Assembly (NCBI GenBank): GCA_013043685.1
Contig: JABDNT010000028.1
Coordinates: 1 to 64,000, forward strand
Length of the DNA: 64,000 nucleotides
From: Flavobacteriaceae bacterium
GTDB lineage: Bacteria; Bacteroidota; Bacteroidia; Flavobacteriales; Flavobacteriaceae
Reading direction: 5' to 3'
The notes under the pieces are model-generated. The model was not told where the DNA came from. It worked only from the letters and a program-made list of their open reading frames with translations, and made no database searches. A program made the position numbers and the translations under genes. Of this stretch, positions 1 to 9,521 are shown in pieces (within the stretch, counting starts at the first letter, position 1; each line of letters starts with the position of its first letter).

Positions 1-2
1 TG

Positions 3-377
3 GAGAACGTGGCACTGCCCATGATCTATGCAGGAGCCAGCAAAGCACAACGTAAAGAACGTGCTGAAGAAGTATTGGCCGATGTTGGCCTGGCAGATCG
101 TATGGATCATAAACCCAACCAGCTTTCAGGGGGACAAAGACAGCGTGTTGCGGTTGGAAGAGCCCTTGTAAATAAACCATCCATAATACTTGCTGACGAA
201 CCAACCGGAAACCTGGATTCGAAAACATCGGAGGAGATCATGAAGCTCCTTGATGAAATTCACGAAAACGGAAATACTGTTATCGTCGTTACACACGAAG
301 AAGATATAGCCGCACATACCCATCGCATTATTCGATTAATTGATGGACAGGTAGCAAGCGATACCCGGATAAAATAA
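3..377 (+). CDS. ABC transporter ATP-binding protein, 3' part
   Basis: The reading frame is open at the window edge, so only the C-terminal half of an ABC ATPase is present. It starts in the ENVALPM region that follows the Q-loop. Visible motifs in order are the signature [15 protein letters not shown], Walker B with D-loop ([13 protein letters not shown]) and the H-loop histidine in VVTHE. The sequence is typical of the MacB/LolD-like class that powers lipoprotein release or peptide/drug export with an FtsX-type permease; the partner must lie outside the window. Walker A is missing only because of the edge. The subclass is inferred; the ATPase call is secure. Confidence 0.9.
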   Translation, partial: ENVALPMIYAGASKAQRKERAEEVLADVGLADRMDHKPNQLSGGQRQRVAVGRALVNKPSIILADEPTGNLDSKTSEEIMKLLDEIHENGNTVIVVTHEEDIAAHTHRIIRLIDGQVASDTRIK

Positions 378-401
378 CTTTCTTTCAGTATCTTTGATAC
401 T

Positions 402-584
402 ATGAATTCTGATTTACTTTCTGATCCCTATGTAATTATCATCGGACTCATGTTCCTGGTAGTATTGGTGTATCTCTGGAGTAGAAAAAACACGGCAACT
501 AACCGCAGAAGGCATCAGCGTAGTTTCCGAGATGAATACTACCAGAAGAAAAAGGAGAAGGAGAAGGAGAAAAAAGAAAACTAA
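402..584 (+). CDS. small single-pass membrane protein, unknown function
   Basis: This 60-residue protein has one hydrophobic segment (residues about 10-26, VIIIGLMFLVVLVYLW). A strongly basic tail follows, rich in Arg, then Lys/Glu (RRRHQRSFRDEYYQ and a KEKEKEKK end), as expected of a one-pass inner membrane protein with a cytoplasmic tail. It sits 24 bp after the ABC ATPase and 7 bp before the adenosyltransferase gene, so it is probably co-transcribed with them. I do not recognise a family. Confidence 0.65.
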   Translation: MNSDLLSDPYVIIIGLMFLVVLVYLWSRKNTATNRRRHQRSFRDEYYQKKKEKEKEKKEN

Positions 585-591
585 GCAAAGC

Positions 592-1164
592 ATGAAAATA
601 TACACAAAGACAGGTGATACCGGAACGACTGCCCTATTTGGTGGCACCCGTGTTCCTAAATACCACATTCGTATAGAAAGCTACGGAACGGTCGATGAAT
701 TGAATTCACACCTGGGCTTGATCAGGGATCAGGAGATCGATAATCGTTATAAGGAATTGCTTATGAACATCCAGGACAGACTATTTACCGTTGGGGCCAT
801 TCTCGCCACAGATCCTGAAAAGGCAGTGCTTAAAAGCGGGAAAGATCGTCTCAATATCCCAAAAATAAGTGATTCGGATATTGAATTACTGGAATCTGAA
901 ATGGATGCTATGAATGACGCTTTGCCACCTATGACGCATTTTGTGTTGCCCGGCGGACATACAACGGTGTCATATTGTCACATAGCGCGCTGTGTATGCC
1001 GTCGTGCCGAACGTCTTGCAACGCTGTTGCACTCTGAAGAACCTATAAATGAGGCTGTTTTGAGGTATTTAAACCGCCTGTCCGACTATCTTTTTGTACT
1101 GGCACGGAAGTTGTCCAATGACCTGAAAGCGGAAGAAATAAAATGGATTCCTGAGAAGCTATAA
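592..1164 (+). CDS. PduO-type cob(I)alamin adenosyltransferase
   Basis: This enzyme transfers the 5'-deoxyadenosyl group of ATP to cob(I)alamin, making the coenzyme of the methylmalonyl-CoA mutase family. The 190-residue protein has the N-terminal ATP-binding signature KIYTKTGDTGTTALFGG at residues 2-18, and the late helical motif RCVCRRAERL followed by YLNRLSDYLFVLAR, both diagnostic of the PduO/MMAB trimeric family. The ATG at 592 is chosen because it directly precedes the signature; the frame is open upstream to 532, but that stretch overlaps the previous gene and is low-complexity Arg/Lys. AdoB12 users occur later in this window (MeaB, IcmF). Confidence 0.95.
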   Translation: MKIYTKTGDTGTTALFGGTRVPKYHIRIESYGTVDELNSHLGLIRDQEIDNRYKELLMNIQDRLFTVGAILATDPEKAVLKSGKDRLNIPKISDSDIELLESEMDAMNDALPPMTHFVLPGGHTTVSYCHIARCVCRRAERLATLLHSEEPINEAVLRYLNRLSDYLFVLARKLSNDLKAEEIKWIPEKL

Positions 1165-1253
1165 TCACTCTTGCGTTGTCTATTTTTAACTAGTTGTATA
1201 TCAACTGTTTACACACGTTCTTTAAAATACTGCTGAAATAATTGATTTTTTTC

Positions 1254-1283
1254 TTGACTTTTTGAAACAAAAAATTATTTTTG
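1254..1283 (+). promoter_or_regulatory. Bacteroidota-type promoter of the DUF2795 gene
   Basis: TTG at 1254-1256 is followed after 19 bp by TATTTTTG at 1276-1283, matching the Bacteroidota -33 (TTG/TTTG) and -7 (TAnnTTTG) elements. The ATG follows 26 bp later, which leaves a short leader. Confidence 0.75.
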
Positions 1284-1309
1284 CAAAATATTAAAAATCA
1301 TTACGTACT

Positions 1310-1531
1310 ATGTACTGGACATTAGAATTGGCATCCTATTTAAGTGATGCGCCCTGGCCGGCGACTAAAGACGAATTAATTGATTATGCGATCAGAACCG
1401 GAGCCCCACTGGAAGTTGTTGAGAATTTACAGGCGATTGAGGATGAAGGAGATTCGTACGATTCGATTGAAGAAATCTGGCCAGATTATCCCACGGATGA
1501 AGATTATCTGTGGAATGAAGACGAATATTAA
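1310..1531 (+). CDS. DUF2795 domain protein
   Basis: This is a 73-residue, very acidic protein. Its N-terminal half (LELASYLSDAPWPATKDELIDYAIRTG then APLEVVENLQ) is a DUF2795 domain, a small helical domain of unknown role. The C-terminal part is a Glu/Asp/Tyr-rich tail (SIEEIWPDYPTDEDYLW). It is monocistronic, with its own promoter at 1254-1283 and terminator at 1567-1590, and lies just upstream of secA. Function unknown. Confidence 0.85.
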   Translation: MYWTLELASYLSDAPWPATKDELIDYAIRTGAPLEVVENLQAIEDEGDSYDSIEEIWPDYPTDEDYLWNEDEY

Positions 1532-1566
1532 CAAAAGTTGCGTTGCAACATAAAACATAACCAAAA

Positions 1567-1590
1567 AGTCTCGTTTACGAGGCTTTTTTT
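1567..1590 (+). terminator. intrinsic terminator after the DUF2795 gene
   Basis: AGTCTCG and CGAGGCT form a 7-bp stem (one T-G wobble) around a TTTA loop, followed by a run of seven T. Confidence 0.85.
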
Positions 1591-1706
1591 GTGCTCAACA
1601 GTGAAGAGTTAAAAAGCGTGGAAGCTTTTTGGCAAACTGGTTTTTTTACAGTTTTTTTGTATGCCTTAAACGCAGAATTTCGTTGAGCTGAATAAAAACA
1701 TAAATC

Positions 1707-4700
1707 ATGGGATTGTTAGATAGTGTATTAAAAGTATTTGTAGGAGATAAATCCAAAAAGGATATCAGTGAGATCCAACCCATCGTAGATCGCATAAAAG
1801 AATTCGGACCGGAAATGTCTAAACTTTCCATAGACGAACTAAGAGGCAAGTCGAATGAATTCAGAAAAAGAATTGAAGCAGACCAGGCTGAGATTAACGC
1901 TCAAATAACGGAATTGGAAAAAGAAGCAGACGAAATGGAAGATATCGATAAGAAAGAAGATATCTACAACCAGATCGATAGGCTCATGGACGATCGCTAT
2001 GAGATCGAGACCAAAACGTTAGATGACATTCTTCCCGAGGCTTTTGCCGTTATCAAAGAGACAGCACAACGATTTAAGGACAATGAAACGCTTACTGTAA
2101 CTGCAACTCCTTTCGATCGGGAATTATCCGGATCTAAAGAGTATGTTACGCTGGATGGTGAGCAAGCTATCTGGAAGAATTCCTGGGATGCCGCCGGAAA
2201 AGAAGTCACCTGGGATATGGTTCACTACGATGTTCAGCTGGTTGGTGGTGTTGCTCTGCATCAGGGGAAAGCAGCTGAAATGCAAACTGGGGAAGGTAAA
2301 ACACTGGTAGCAACCCTGCCTATGTATCTTAACGCACTTGCCGGTAATGGAGCTCACCTGGTAACGGTAAACGATTACCTGGCTAAACGTGACTCTGCCT
2401 GGATGGCTCCTATTTTCGAATTTCACGGATTAACCGTAGACTGTATCGACCATCACAAACCTAATTCAGAAGAAAGAAGAAAAGCGTATAATTCCGATAT
2501 CACTTATGGAACCAATAACGAATTTGGTTTCGATTATCTCCGTGATAATATGGCGCATGCGCCCGGTGACCTGGTACAACGACCCCATCATTACGCTATC
2601 GTGGATGAGGTAGACTCGGTATTGATCGACGATGCACGTACACCCTTGATCATATCCGGACCGGTTCCAAAAGGGGATATTCATGAATTTAACGAGCTGA
2701 AACCTCAGATCCAGGAACTGGTTGATATCCAACGTAAATATCTAACAGGAGTTTTAGCCGAGGCTAAAAAACTGATCAAGGAGGGAGATACGAAGGAAGG
2801 TGGTTTTAAACTTTTGCGCGTTTACCGCGGACTTCCGAAGAACAAGGCCCTCATCAAATTCCTATCTGAAGAAGGTGTGAAACAGATCCTTCAGAAAACA
2901 GAGAACTTCTACATGCAGGACAACAACCGGGAGATGCCTAAGGTAGATGCCGAACTGTACTTCGTGATCGAAGAGAAGAACAATCAGATAGACCTTACCG
3001 ATAAAGGGATTGATTTCTTGTCTGGAAAAGATGATCCGGATTTCTTTGTTATGCCGGAAATTGGTACGGAGATCGCACAGATAGAAGAAAAAGGTCTTAG
3101 CCCGGAAGAAGAAGCCGAGTTGAAAGAGGAGCTTTTCCGTGATTTCGGGGTGAAGAGTGAACGGATCCACACCATGAACCAGCTGTTAAAGGCATATACT
3201 ATTTTTGAAAGAGATACGCAGTATGTGGTAATAGAAAATAAGGTGATGATCGTAGACGAATCTACAGGCCGTATCATGGACGGAAGACGATACAGCGACG
3301 GACTTCACCAGGCGATCGAGGCTAAGGAAAATGTGACTGTGGAGGCCGCTACTCAGACTTTCGCGACGATCACACTTCAGAATTATTTCAGAATGTACCG
3401 CAAACTTTCGGGTATGACCGGTACAGCGGTTACGGAAGCTGGTGAATTATGGGAGATCTATAAACTGGACGTAGTTGAAATTCCTACCAACCGTCCTATC
3501 GCCCGTAAAGATATGGACGACAAGATCTACAAGACCAAGCGGGAGAAATACAATGCAGTAATTGACGAAGTTACCGAATTAAGCCAAGCAGGCAGGCCGA
3601 TACTTATTGGTACTACCTCGGTAGAGATCTCAGAATTATTGAGCAGGATGCTTAGTATTCGAAATATCCAACATAACGTGCTAAATGCGAAACTTCATAA
3701 AAAAGAAGCAGACATTGTTGCCGAAGCCGGTGAATCCGGTATGGTTACCATTGCTACCAACATGGCAGGGCGTGGTACGGATATTAAACTTAGCGACGAG
3801 GTGAAAGCGGCAGGTGGTTTAGCCATCGTAGGTACCGAACGCCATGATTCAAGACGTGTGGACAGGCAGTTACGCGGTCGTTCCGGTCGTCAGGGAGACC
3901 CGGGAAGCTCCCAGTTCTATGTATCGTTGGAAGATAACCTGATGCGCTTATTTGGAAGTGAACGTATTGCTAAGATGATGGACCGTATGGGATTGAAAGA
4001 AGGAGAAGTAATTCAACATTCCATGATCTCCAAGTCGATAGAACGTGCGCAGAAGAAAGTAGAAGAGAATAACTTCGGAATAAGAAAACGATTACTGGAA
4101 TATGATGATGTGATGAACGCACAACGCGAGGTGGTCTACAAAAGACGCTATCACGCCTTGTTTGGAGAAAGATTACGGGTAGATATCGCTAATATGATCT
4201 ACGATACTGCTGAAGTGATCGCCGACACTAACAAGGGCGCCCAGGACTTTAAGAACTTTGAATTCGAATTGATCCGTTACTTCTCAATGAGTTCGCCAAT
4301 TTCTGAAAGTGAATTCGAGAGCATGGGATTCCAGGAAATTGCCGGTAAAGTATACAAGGCTGCTTATGAACATTACCAGGACAAGATGGCTCGAAATGCA
4401 GATATGGCCTTCCCGGTGATCAAGAACGTATACGAAAACCATAAAGACCAGTACAAAAGGATCCTGGTTCCATTTACCGATGGTGTAAAAACACTGAATG
4501 TTTCAACCGACCTGGAAATGGCATATGAAACTGAAGGAAAACAACTGGTTCAGGATTTCGAAAAGAATATCACTCTGGCGATCATCGACGATTCCTGGAA
4601 GACGCACCTCCGAAAAATGGATGAGTTAAAGCAATCGGTTCAATTGGCGGTTCACGAGCAAAAAGATCCCTTACTGATCTATAAGTTCGAGGCTTTCGAA

Positions 4701-5063
4701 CTATTTAAAACCATGATCGAGAAGGTGAACAAGGACGTTATTTCCTTCCTGTTCAAGGGTGAATTACCCCAGGAGAATCAACAACAGATCCAGGAAGCTC
4801 GAGAAGTTCGAAGAAAGGAAAAACTCAGCGAACAAAAAGACGAGATACCGAACATGGATGAAAGAGCTGCTCAATCCAGGGCCGCCGGAAACACTCAAAA
4901 ACAAACGCAAATCACGGAAACCATTGTAAGAGAACGTCCAAAGATAGGGCGTAACGAACGCGTTACCATTAAGAATGTGATGAGTGGAGAGAACAAGACC
5001 CTGAAATACAAACAGGCTATTCCTTTAATTGATAAGGGGGAATGGGTTCTTATTGATGAATAG
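1707..5063 (+). CDS. secA: preprotein translocase ATPase SecA
   Basis: SecA is the cytosolic motor that pushes unfolded preproteins through SecYEG. The 1118-residue protein has Walker A in [10 protein letters not shown] (residues 191-200), the DEAD-like [14 protein letters not shown] segment near residue 300, helicase motifs in [13 protein letters not shown] and the arginine-finger region [14 protein letters not shown]. It is longer than the Gram-negative standard (about 900), with acidic insertions near residues 50-95 and 330-450, as usual for Bacteroidota. The C-terminus lacks the CxCxSGx8CH zinc motif and ends in GEWVLIDE. The gene has its own terminator at 5086-5114. Confidence 0.98.
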   Translation: MGLLDSVLKVFVGDKSKKDISEIQPIVDRIKEFGPEMSKLSIDELRGKSNEFRKRIEADQAEINAQITELEKEADEMEDIDKKEDIYNQIDRLMDDRYEIETKTLDDILPEAFAVIKETAQRFKDNETLTVTATPFDRELSGSKEYVTLDGEQAIWKNSWDAAGKEVTWDMVHYDVQLVGGVALHQGKAAEMQTGEGKTLVATLPMYLNALAGNGAHLVTVNDYLAKRDSAWMAPIFEFHGLTVDCIDHHKPNSEERRKAYNSDITYGTNNEFGFDYLRDNMAHAPGDLVQRPHHYAIVDEVDSVLIDDARTPLIISGPVPKGDIHEFNELKPQIQELVDIQRKYLTGVLAEAKKLIKEGDTKEGGFKLLRVYRGLPKNKALIKFLSEEGVKQILQKTENFYMQDNNREMPKVDAELYFVIEEKNNQIDLTDKGIDFLSGKDDPDFFVMPEIGTEIAQIEEKGLSPEEEAELKEELFRDFGVKSERIHTMNQLLKAYTIFERDTQYVVIENKVMIVDESTGRIMDGRRYSDGLHQAIEAKENVTVEAATQTFATITLQNYFRMYRKLSGMTGTAVTEAGELWEIYKLDVVEIPTNRPIARKDMDDKIYKTKREKYNAVIDEVTELSQAGRPILIGTTSVEISELLSRMLSIRNIQHNVLNAKLHKKEADIVAEAGESGMVTIATNMAGRGTDIKLSDEVKAAGGLAIVGTERHDSRRVDRQLRGRSGRQGDPGSSQFYVSLEDNLMRLFGSERIAKMMDRMGLKEGEVIQHSMISKSIERAQKKVEENNFGIRKRLLEYDDVMNAQREVVYKRRYHALFGERLRVDIANMIYDTAEVIADTNKGAQDFKNFEFELIRYFSMSSPISESEFESMGFQEIAGKVYKAAYEHYQDKMARNADMAFPVIKNVYENHKDQYKRILVPFTDGVKTLNVSTDLEMAYETEGKQLVQDFEKNITLAIIDDSWKTHLRKMDELKQSVQLAVHEQKDPLLIYKFEAFELFKTMIEKVNKDVISFLFKGELPQENQQQIQEAREVRRKEKLSEQKDEIPNMDERAAQSRAAGNTQKQTQITETIVRERPKIGRNERVTIKNVMSGENKTLKYKQAIPLIDKGEWVLIDE

Positions 5064-5085
5064 AAGCACAAGAATATAAAAACTT

Positions 5086-5114
5086 AACCCGAAACTCTCG
5101 TTTCGGGTTTTTTA
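5086..5114 (+). terminator. intrinsic terminator after secA
   Basis: AACCCGAAA (5086-5094) and TTTCGGGTT (5101-5109) form a perfect 9-bp stem with a 6-nt loop, followed by a T-rich tract. Confidence 0.88.
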
Positions 5115-5170
5115 TTAGAGGGTTAATTGTAATCGGTACATTTTTTGTGGTACAATTAAAAAACGACGCG

Positions 5171-5728
5171 ATGAAAAAAGTTATTTTCCTTTTAACTGTG
5201 ATACTATTGATTGCCTGCAGCGAGAATGACGAGAGCGTTACTTCCCAGCAGGTGGAACTTTTTGTGGATCATTATAAGACGACATCCATTATTAACGGAA
5301 CCGCATTCGTTATCTACGAAAATGTTGCCCCGGGGAACAATGCTGACAAAATCTATGGCCAGATCAATCGTTTTAATTTCGAACCCGGATTTACCTATCA
5401 GCTTACAGCCAACAAGACAATTATCGAAAATGCCGGCACTAACGCCCAGACGGTTCGTTACGATCTTATTACTATTAACAATAAGGAAGCAGTAAGTCCC
5501 GATGCAGAATTTCGTATTCCATTGATCCAGTTTTTTAACGGCCGTGGAACAGCTACTTTTATAAGAAGACAGGCGGATTCCACATTTATATTAAGCAATG
5601 AGATTCCCTTTAACTGCAATTATTTCTGTGTAGATCTGGATAGGGCAATTGAACGGGAAACTGCAATAGAAGGAACATTTACGCATGGCCCTGAAGGCAC
5701 GTATATATTACAGGAATTGGCCAATTAA
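5171..5728 (+). CDS. putative lipoprotein, unknown function
   Basis: The 185-residue protein begins with a lipoprotein signal peptide (MKKVIFLLTVILLIAC, lipobox LIAC), so it should be anchored at Cys16. The mature part is predicted beta-rich, without a family I recognise, and has one late Cys pair (FNCNYFCVD). The ATG at 5171 is preferred over one at 5147 because it gives a proper signal peptide. The gene ends 3 bp from the convergent membrane protein gene at 5732. Confidence 0.75.
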   Translation: MKKVIFLLTVILLIACSENDESVTSQQVELFVDHYKTTSIINGTAFVIYENVAPGNNADKIYGQINRFNFEPGFTYQLTANKTIIENAGTNAQTVRYDLITINNKEAVSPDAEFRIPLIQFFNGRGTATFIRRQADSTFILSNEIPFNCNYFCVDLDRAIERETAIEGTFTHGPEGTYILQELAN

Positions 5729-5731
5729 CGT

Positions 5732-6121
5732 TTAGTCGTACCTCGTTTCTACCAATTTCTTCAGAAACGGAATCTGGAATAAAAATAGAGACATGAAGAT
5801 TATTCCATAGACAAATGTCTTGGAGAATTCTGGTTTGGGTAAAGAAAAGCCCGGTTGAAACTGAGACATATCTACACCTAATTCGGGCAGTATCCCAGTT
5901 GATGGAAATAAGAATGAAATCACCACTATCCCAATAAAAACAGCAGCTACCCCAATCCAGATCTTAATCGAAATAAGTGGTTTATACATCACTTTCTGAT
6001 CTGCCTTCTGCTGGACGGCAGCCATTAGTCTCGATTTAAAATCGGGAGAAGGAGTCTCACTTCCGGCTTCGACGATGAGCTTCTTTAATATTTGGTCCTT
6101 CTTTTTAAATTGCTCTTCCAT
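5732..6121 (-). CDS. probable membrane partner (anti-sigma-like) of the ECF sigma factor
   Basis: This 129-residue protein has a charged N-terminal cytoplasmic part (MEEQFKKKDQILKKL...) containing the segment SPDFKSRLMAAVQQKA. Two membrane segments follow, near residues 50-70 (IWIGVAAVFIGIVVISFLF) and 100-120 (FVYGIIFMSLFLFQIPFL). The start at 6121 overlaps the end of the ECF sigma gene by 17 bp, indicating translational coupling. By position and topology it is probably an anti-sigma factor or a small sensor, but no ZAS zinc motif (HxxxCxxC) is present, so the role is inferred. Confidence 0.65.
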   Translation of the reverse strand: MEEQFKKKDQILKKLIVEAGSETPSPDFKSRLMAAVQQKADQKVMYKPLISIKIWIGVAAVFIGIVVISFLFPSTGILPELGVDMSQFQPGFSLPKPEFSKTFVYGIIFMSLFLFQIPFLKKLVETRYD

Positions 6122-6692
6122 TGCTATTCGATATTTCGGGCAGCACAAATTGCTTTAGTAAAGAAAACAATTTTTTTCGACTGCGGTGTAATTTTACTTT
6201 TATATTGTCCTCGGTGAGTTCGGTAATGGCCGAGATCTCACGTACGGAAAGGTCATCAAAATAATAGAACGTTATAATAGCTGCTTCCTTTTCCGGAAGT
6301 TGTTCTATGCATTTCCGGATCGTGTGGTTTCGTTCCTGAAGTTCTAAAAAATGTAAGGCATTGTCTATGTCCTCTACATTTTTTTCGGTAATGTCTTCTA
6401 CCAGTTCCACAGGCTTCATCCTGCTGTTCTTCCTAACCCGATCCAATGCCTTACGATAGGCTATACTATAGATCCATGTTGAGAATTTTGATTCTCCCCG
6501 GTACCCACTTAAAGATTCAAATGCTTTTAAGAACGTATCCTGCGCCACTTCTTCGGCTTCCTCTTTCACCTTCACTACTCGCAATACCACTGTATACACC
6601 AGGTTCTGATAGCGGTCTATCAGCACGGAAAACGCATTGGTATCACCATTCAGCGTTTTCTGAATATAGTGTTGGTCAGTGTGCCTATTCAT
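6105..6692 (-). CDS. ECF RNA polymerase sigma factor
   Basis: This is a 195-residue extracytoplasmic-function sigma factor. Region 2 is seen in AFSVLIDRYQNLVYTV through EEAEEVAQDTFLKAFESL and FSTWIYSIAYRKALDRVRK. Region 4, with its helix-turn-helix, is in LPEKEAAIITFYYFDDLSVREI and TEDNIKVKLHRSRKKLF. Regions 1 and 3 are absent, as usual for the group. It is coupled to the overlapping membrane protein gene downstream. A 9-bp inverted repeat with long spacing lies just upstream (6721-6767). The regulon is not visible from the window. Confidence 0.93.
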   Translation of the reverse strand: MNRHTDQHYIQKTLNGDTNAFSVLIDRYQNLVYTVVLRVVKVKEEAEEVAQDTFLKAFESLSGYRGESKFSTWIYSIAYRKALDRVRKNSRMKPVELVEDITEKNVEDIDNALHFLELQERNHTIRKCIEQLPEKEAAIITFYYFDDLSVREISAITELTEDNIKVKLHRSRKKLFSLLKQFVLPEISNSNGRAI

Positions 6693-6720
6693 TTCTCATA
6701 AGACGAAAGAAGGATTTGGG

Positions 6721-6767
6721 AGGTTACAACATATTTAGAAAAATAATTTACGAAAAATTTGTAACCT
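6721..6767. repeat. inverted repeat upstream of the ECF sigma gene
   Basis: AGGTTACAA (6721-6729) and TTGTAACCT (6759-6767) are perfect 9-bp inverted copies separated by 29 bp. They lie between the divergent sigma gene (starting at 6692) and the DUF6249 gene (starting at 6839). The spacing suits a two-site operator or paired promoter elements better than a hairpin. Confidence 0.5.
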
Positions 6768-6838
6768 GATTGAAAGGAGTTGCGTCATAAGAGCAAACGA
6801 ACAAAATTATAAACTAAAAACACTTAAAAAATTATATT

Positions 6839-7192
6839 ATGGGACCAGGAGAAGTAATTATACCAATTGTAATGTTCGGAGTAATCTTCGGAATATTCTA
6901 CTTATTTATTTCAGCGCGAAACCGCGAACGACTTGCATTAATCGAAAAAGGAGCAGACGCCTCTATATTCTATAATAAAAACGGCAGGGTAACACCTATG
7001 TGGAAGGTCATTATCATCAATCTGGCTTTCTTACTAATGGGTATTGGGCTGGGTGTTCTTATTGCTGAAGGATTCTCAGAAGGACTTGGAATGGATGAAG
7101 ATGTTGCATTCCCAGGAGTGATCTTCTTTATGGCAGGTCTCGGACTATTCTCCGGATTCTTTGTAACAAAGAAAATTGCACAGAACGCTTAA
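6839..7192 (+). CDS. DUF6249-type membrane protein
   Basis: The 117-residue protein has three hydrophobic segments, at residues about 5-24, 57-78 and 91-110. A conserved cytoplasmic patch RNRERLALIEKGAD follows the first segment. This layout (TM, RERLALIEKG, two TM) matches the DUF6249 family, which is often encoded beside ECF sigma factors. It sits between two ECF modules and ends in a strong terminator. Function unknown. Confidence 0.75.
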   Translation: MGPGEVIIPIVMFGVIFGIFYLFISARNRERLALIEKGADASIFYNKNGRVTPMWKVIIINLAFLLMGIGLGVLIAEGFSEGLGMDEDVAFPGVIFFMAGLGLFSGFFVTKKIAQNA

Positions 7193-7216
7193 CTATTAGT
7201 TGGTTATTAGTAAGCT

Positions 7217-7257
7217 AAACCGTTCTTGAACTTTGGTTCGGGAACGGTTTCTTTATT
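7217..7257 (+). terminator. terminator between convergent genes
   Basis: AAACCGTTC (7217-7225) pairs with GAACGGTTT (7242-7250). The inner TTGAAC/GTTCGG extends the stem through two wobble pairs, and a T-rich tail follows. It overlaps the last codons of the convergent gene ending at 7253. Confidence 0.75.
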
Positions 7258-8959
7258 GTAATTTTATATTGCTATAGGCGGCATTAATTGTGAAGGAACG
7301 GTTTGATGAACTGCTTCGATTAAATCCTTTTACTAAGACTCTGCCATTTTGTTTTTGTTGATCCAACTGAAGCGACCTCGGGTAAAGTAACGTAGATTTC
7401 TTGCCGTTGAAATCGAAGGTAAATGCAGAGTTCGGAATAACAATAAAAGCATCGGTATTATCCAGGTCCATGCGAACCGAATTAAAACCATCGGATACTT
7501 CCCTGATCTTAATGTCTCCGAAGGATCCGGACAGAAATGCTACATTGTCTACTAAATTGATCGTCACATTACTCGAATTTGACTCCAGGTCGATACGGTT
7601 TACCTTATTCAACTGGCAATCGTCAATGTATTTCACTAACAAAGCTCCGTTGTTCCAGTTATTTACCGTGACAGGTGCATATGCAGCATTAATGAGGGTA
7701 TTCCCCCCATCAATGCTGTTAGCTGTAAAAGGTGAGTAATTGAGGGTCGCCCTCACATTGTAGGCATCCGCCATTTTAATTTCACCGTGTCTTACATTAA
7801 TTTCAGTCTTCGCTCCTTTAGGTATTTTAATTCGTAGCGTTTTGGTAGCCTTCACTCGCTTAAATTCACCTTTTTTATCACCCTGGATTATGATAGATTT
7901 GTTTCCATGCGGATCTGTCATGATCTGTTTGCTCCAATTTCCACCACCTTCTTCGAATTGCTTTGCCCATTCCTCCATTTGCTTACCATACTCTTCTCCC
8001 CATTTTTCCATATCCTGGCCATACTGTTCTTCAAAACGCTTACCAAACTCTTCCATTCGTTTGCCAAAGTTTTCACCCCATTCTTCCATATCCTCGCCGA
8101 ATTTCTCACCAAACTCTTCTCCCCACTTCTCCATATCTCGACCAAACTTCTCACCAAATTCTTCGCCCCATTTCTCCATTTTTTGCTCGAAATCCGCACC
8201 AAACTTCTCTCCGAACTGCTTACCGAAATTCTCTCCCCATTCTTCCATGACCGTCTCCACTTCAGCCGACCATGCATCTACTTCCTCTAGCCAGTTATCA
8301 ACTTGCTTTACGGATACATTCGAGTTGTACTTTTTGTTCAGTTTATCTACATAGGCCTGTTTATCCTTCTTATACTCACCCTTATCGAAGGTAACACCTT
8401 TACCATGCTGAATACTGTAATGATTGTATTCGTCGCCATCCTTGAAATTGGGTCGGTCACTACTAAATGGCCATTTCGGAAATTTGTCCAACTCCGGAAC
8501 ATCTATATCGAAATTGAAATTCTCGTTAAAATTGAAGTCAAACTCCGGCATAACGAAGGTTGGCATGTCTTTGAGCATATCTAAATTCTCAAGCGCTTTT
8601 AAACCTTCCAGGCCATGAAGGCCTTCCAATCCATGGAGACCCTCAAGTCCCATCCAGCCGCCTCCGGCATTGGACGTCACCTTAACTTTCTTGCTGCTTC
8701 CCAGTACTTCATAATCCCAGTTATCAAGTATCTCCTGTTTTTCTTCTTTAGTAAGATCCTCTCCTTCAACAGAGGCAGTAACTTCTACCACATCCTTATT
8801 CCAGGTCTCAAAGATCACATTCGTATAAGAGGTATTCACCACTACGACCACATCGTCGTTGACATCGAATCTTTCTTTCTCCTGAACCTGGGCTGTGAGC
8901 GCGGTGCTACTAAAAAATAAGGCGACCGCAATTAAAATTTTAAATTGTATAGTTTTCAT
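7253..8959 (-). CDS. secreted repeat protein with long aromatic helix and beta-rich C-terminus
   Basis: The 568-residue protein has a Sec signal peptide (MKTIQFKILIAVALFFSSTALTAQ). An N-terminal beta domain (residues about 25-98) is followed by a Leu/Gly repeat of unit LEGLHG (104-121). A long charged helix (225-337) is built from 15- and 11-residue units such as WGEEFGEKFGRDMEK. The C-terminal domain (345-568) resembles DUF4097-like beta-solenoid sequence. The gene overlaps the upstream membrane protein gene by 20 bp, so it is the third member of an ECF module and a likely target or sensor of it. It may be periplasmic or outer-membrane associated; function unknown. Confidence 0.75.
   Translation of the reverse strand: MKTIQFKILIAVALFFSSTALTAQVQEKERFDVNDDVVVVVNTSYTNVIFETWNKDVVEVTASVEGEDLTKEEKQEILDNWDYEVLGSSKKVKVTSNAGGGWMGLEGLHGLEGLHGLEGLKALENLDMLKDMPTFVMPEFDFNFNENFNFDIDVPELDKFPKWPFSSDRPNFKDGDEYNHYSIQHGKGVTFDKGEYKKDKQAYVDKLNKKYNSNVSVKQVDNWLEEVDAWSAEVETVMEEWGENFGKQFGEKFGADFEQKMEKWGEEFGEKFGRDMEKWGEEFGEKFGEDMEEWGENFGKRMEEFGKRFEEQYGQDMEKWGEEYGKQMEEWAKQFEEGGGNWSKQIMTDPHGNKSIIIQGDKKGEFKRVKATKTLRIKIPKGAKTEINVRHGEIKMADAYNVRATLNYSPFTANSIDGGNTLINAAYAPVTVNNWNNGALLVKYIDDCQLNKVNRIDLESNSSNVTINLVDNVAFLSGSFGDIKIREVSDGFNSVRMDLDNTDAFIVIPNSAFTFDFNGKKSTLLYPRSLQLDQQKQNGRVLVKGFNRSSSSNRSFTINAAYSNIKLQ
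7949..8287 (-). repeat. coding 15/11-residue amphipathic helix repeat
   Basis: Residues 225-337 of the secreted protein repeat WGEEFGEKFG-like modules, with Trp/Phe/Tyr/Met every 4,4,4,3 or 4,4,3 residues, interspersed with Glu/Lys. Unit lengths of 15 and 11 give 3.75 and 3.67 residues per turn, as in right-handed coiled coils. Confidence 0.7.
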
Positions 8960-9521
8960 TGTTTTGTTTTTTTAGTTCTTTCAATTTGTTCTTAAGTTTG
9001 AACAGCAGTTCCAAACGCAATTGCAAATTATCAACCAAAGCAGTGATGGTCGCCTCATTAGGCCCTACTTCGTTTAATTCTTTATTCAAAACCTGGTATT
9101 CTATGTCTAGCTCACTGAGCCGCTGCATATAGCCGTCTACCAGTTCTTTATTGTCTTCGTTCACCTGAAGGGATGCCAACTGTACATTGATCCCGGTGGT
9201 ATAATAAGATTCTATTTTTTTGAGATCGGGTGAAATATCACCTAGTGTGAAAGATTCCGCAACATTTTCTGTTACATTTTCTTCTTCCACTGCTGTAATC
9301 CCATTATCCTGTATGCCTCCATTCAAGGAGTAAAATGCAAACCATCCTACCGATATCAATACCACAACTATTGCTGCCACTTTCAAATAGAAGAACATAT
9401 TCCTATCCGGCTTTGCTTCCAGAGCTTTTAGCCTGGCCTCGAACCTGGTTTCATGCCCTTCGGATAACTTTGTAGTCTCCGGCGTGTAATCACGCATCAT
9501 CTTTCTAATATCCTGTCCCAT
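8940..9521 (-). CDS. probable anti-sigma-like single-pass membrane protein
   Basis: The 193-residue protein has a cytoplasmic N-terminal part (residues 1-40, with FEARLKALEAKP), one membrane segment (about 45-67, LKVAAIVVVLISVGWFAFYS) and a periplasmic helical domain rich in Glu, Leu and Lys. The gene overlaps the ECF sigma gene upstream by 17 bp and the repeat protein gene downstream by 20 bp, so all three are coupled. The topology fits an anti-sigma factor, but no ZAS motif is present and the role is inferred from context. Confidence 0.72.
   Translation of the reverse strand: MGQDIRKMMRDYTPETTKLSEGHETRFEARLKALEAKPDRNMFFYLKVAAIVVVLISVGWFAFYSLNGGIQDNGITAVEEENVTENVAESFTLGDISPDLKKIESYYTTGINVQLASLQVNEDNKELVDGYMQRLSELDIEYQVLNKELNEVGPNEATITALVDNLQLRLELLFKLKNKLKELKKQNNENYTI

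Noticed and set aside
7842..8354. Several long open frames on the plus strand opposite the secreted repeat protein
   Set aside because: They are compositional shadows of the Glu/Lys/Phe-rich helix repeat (poly Ser/Phe/Pro-like translations), without start context or family similarity.
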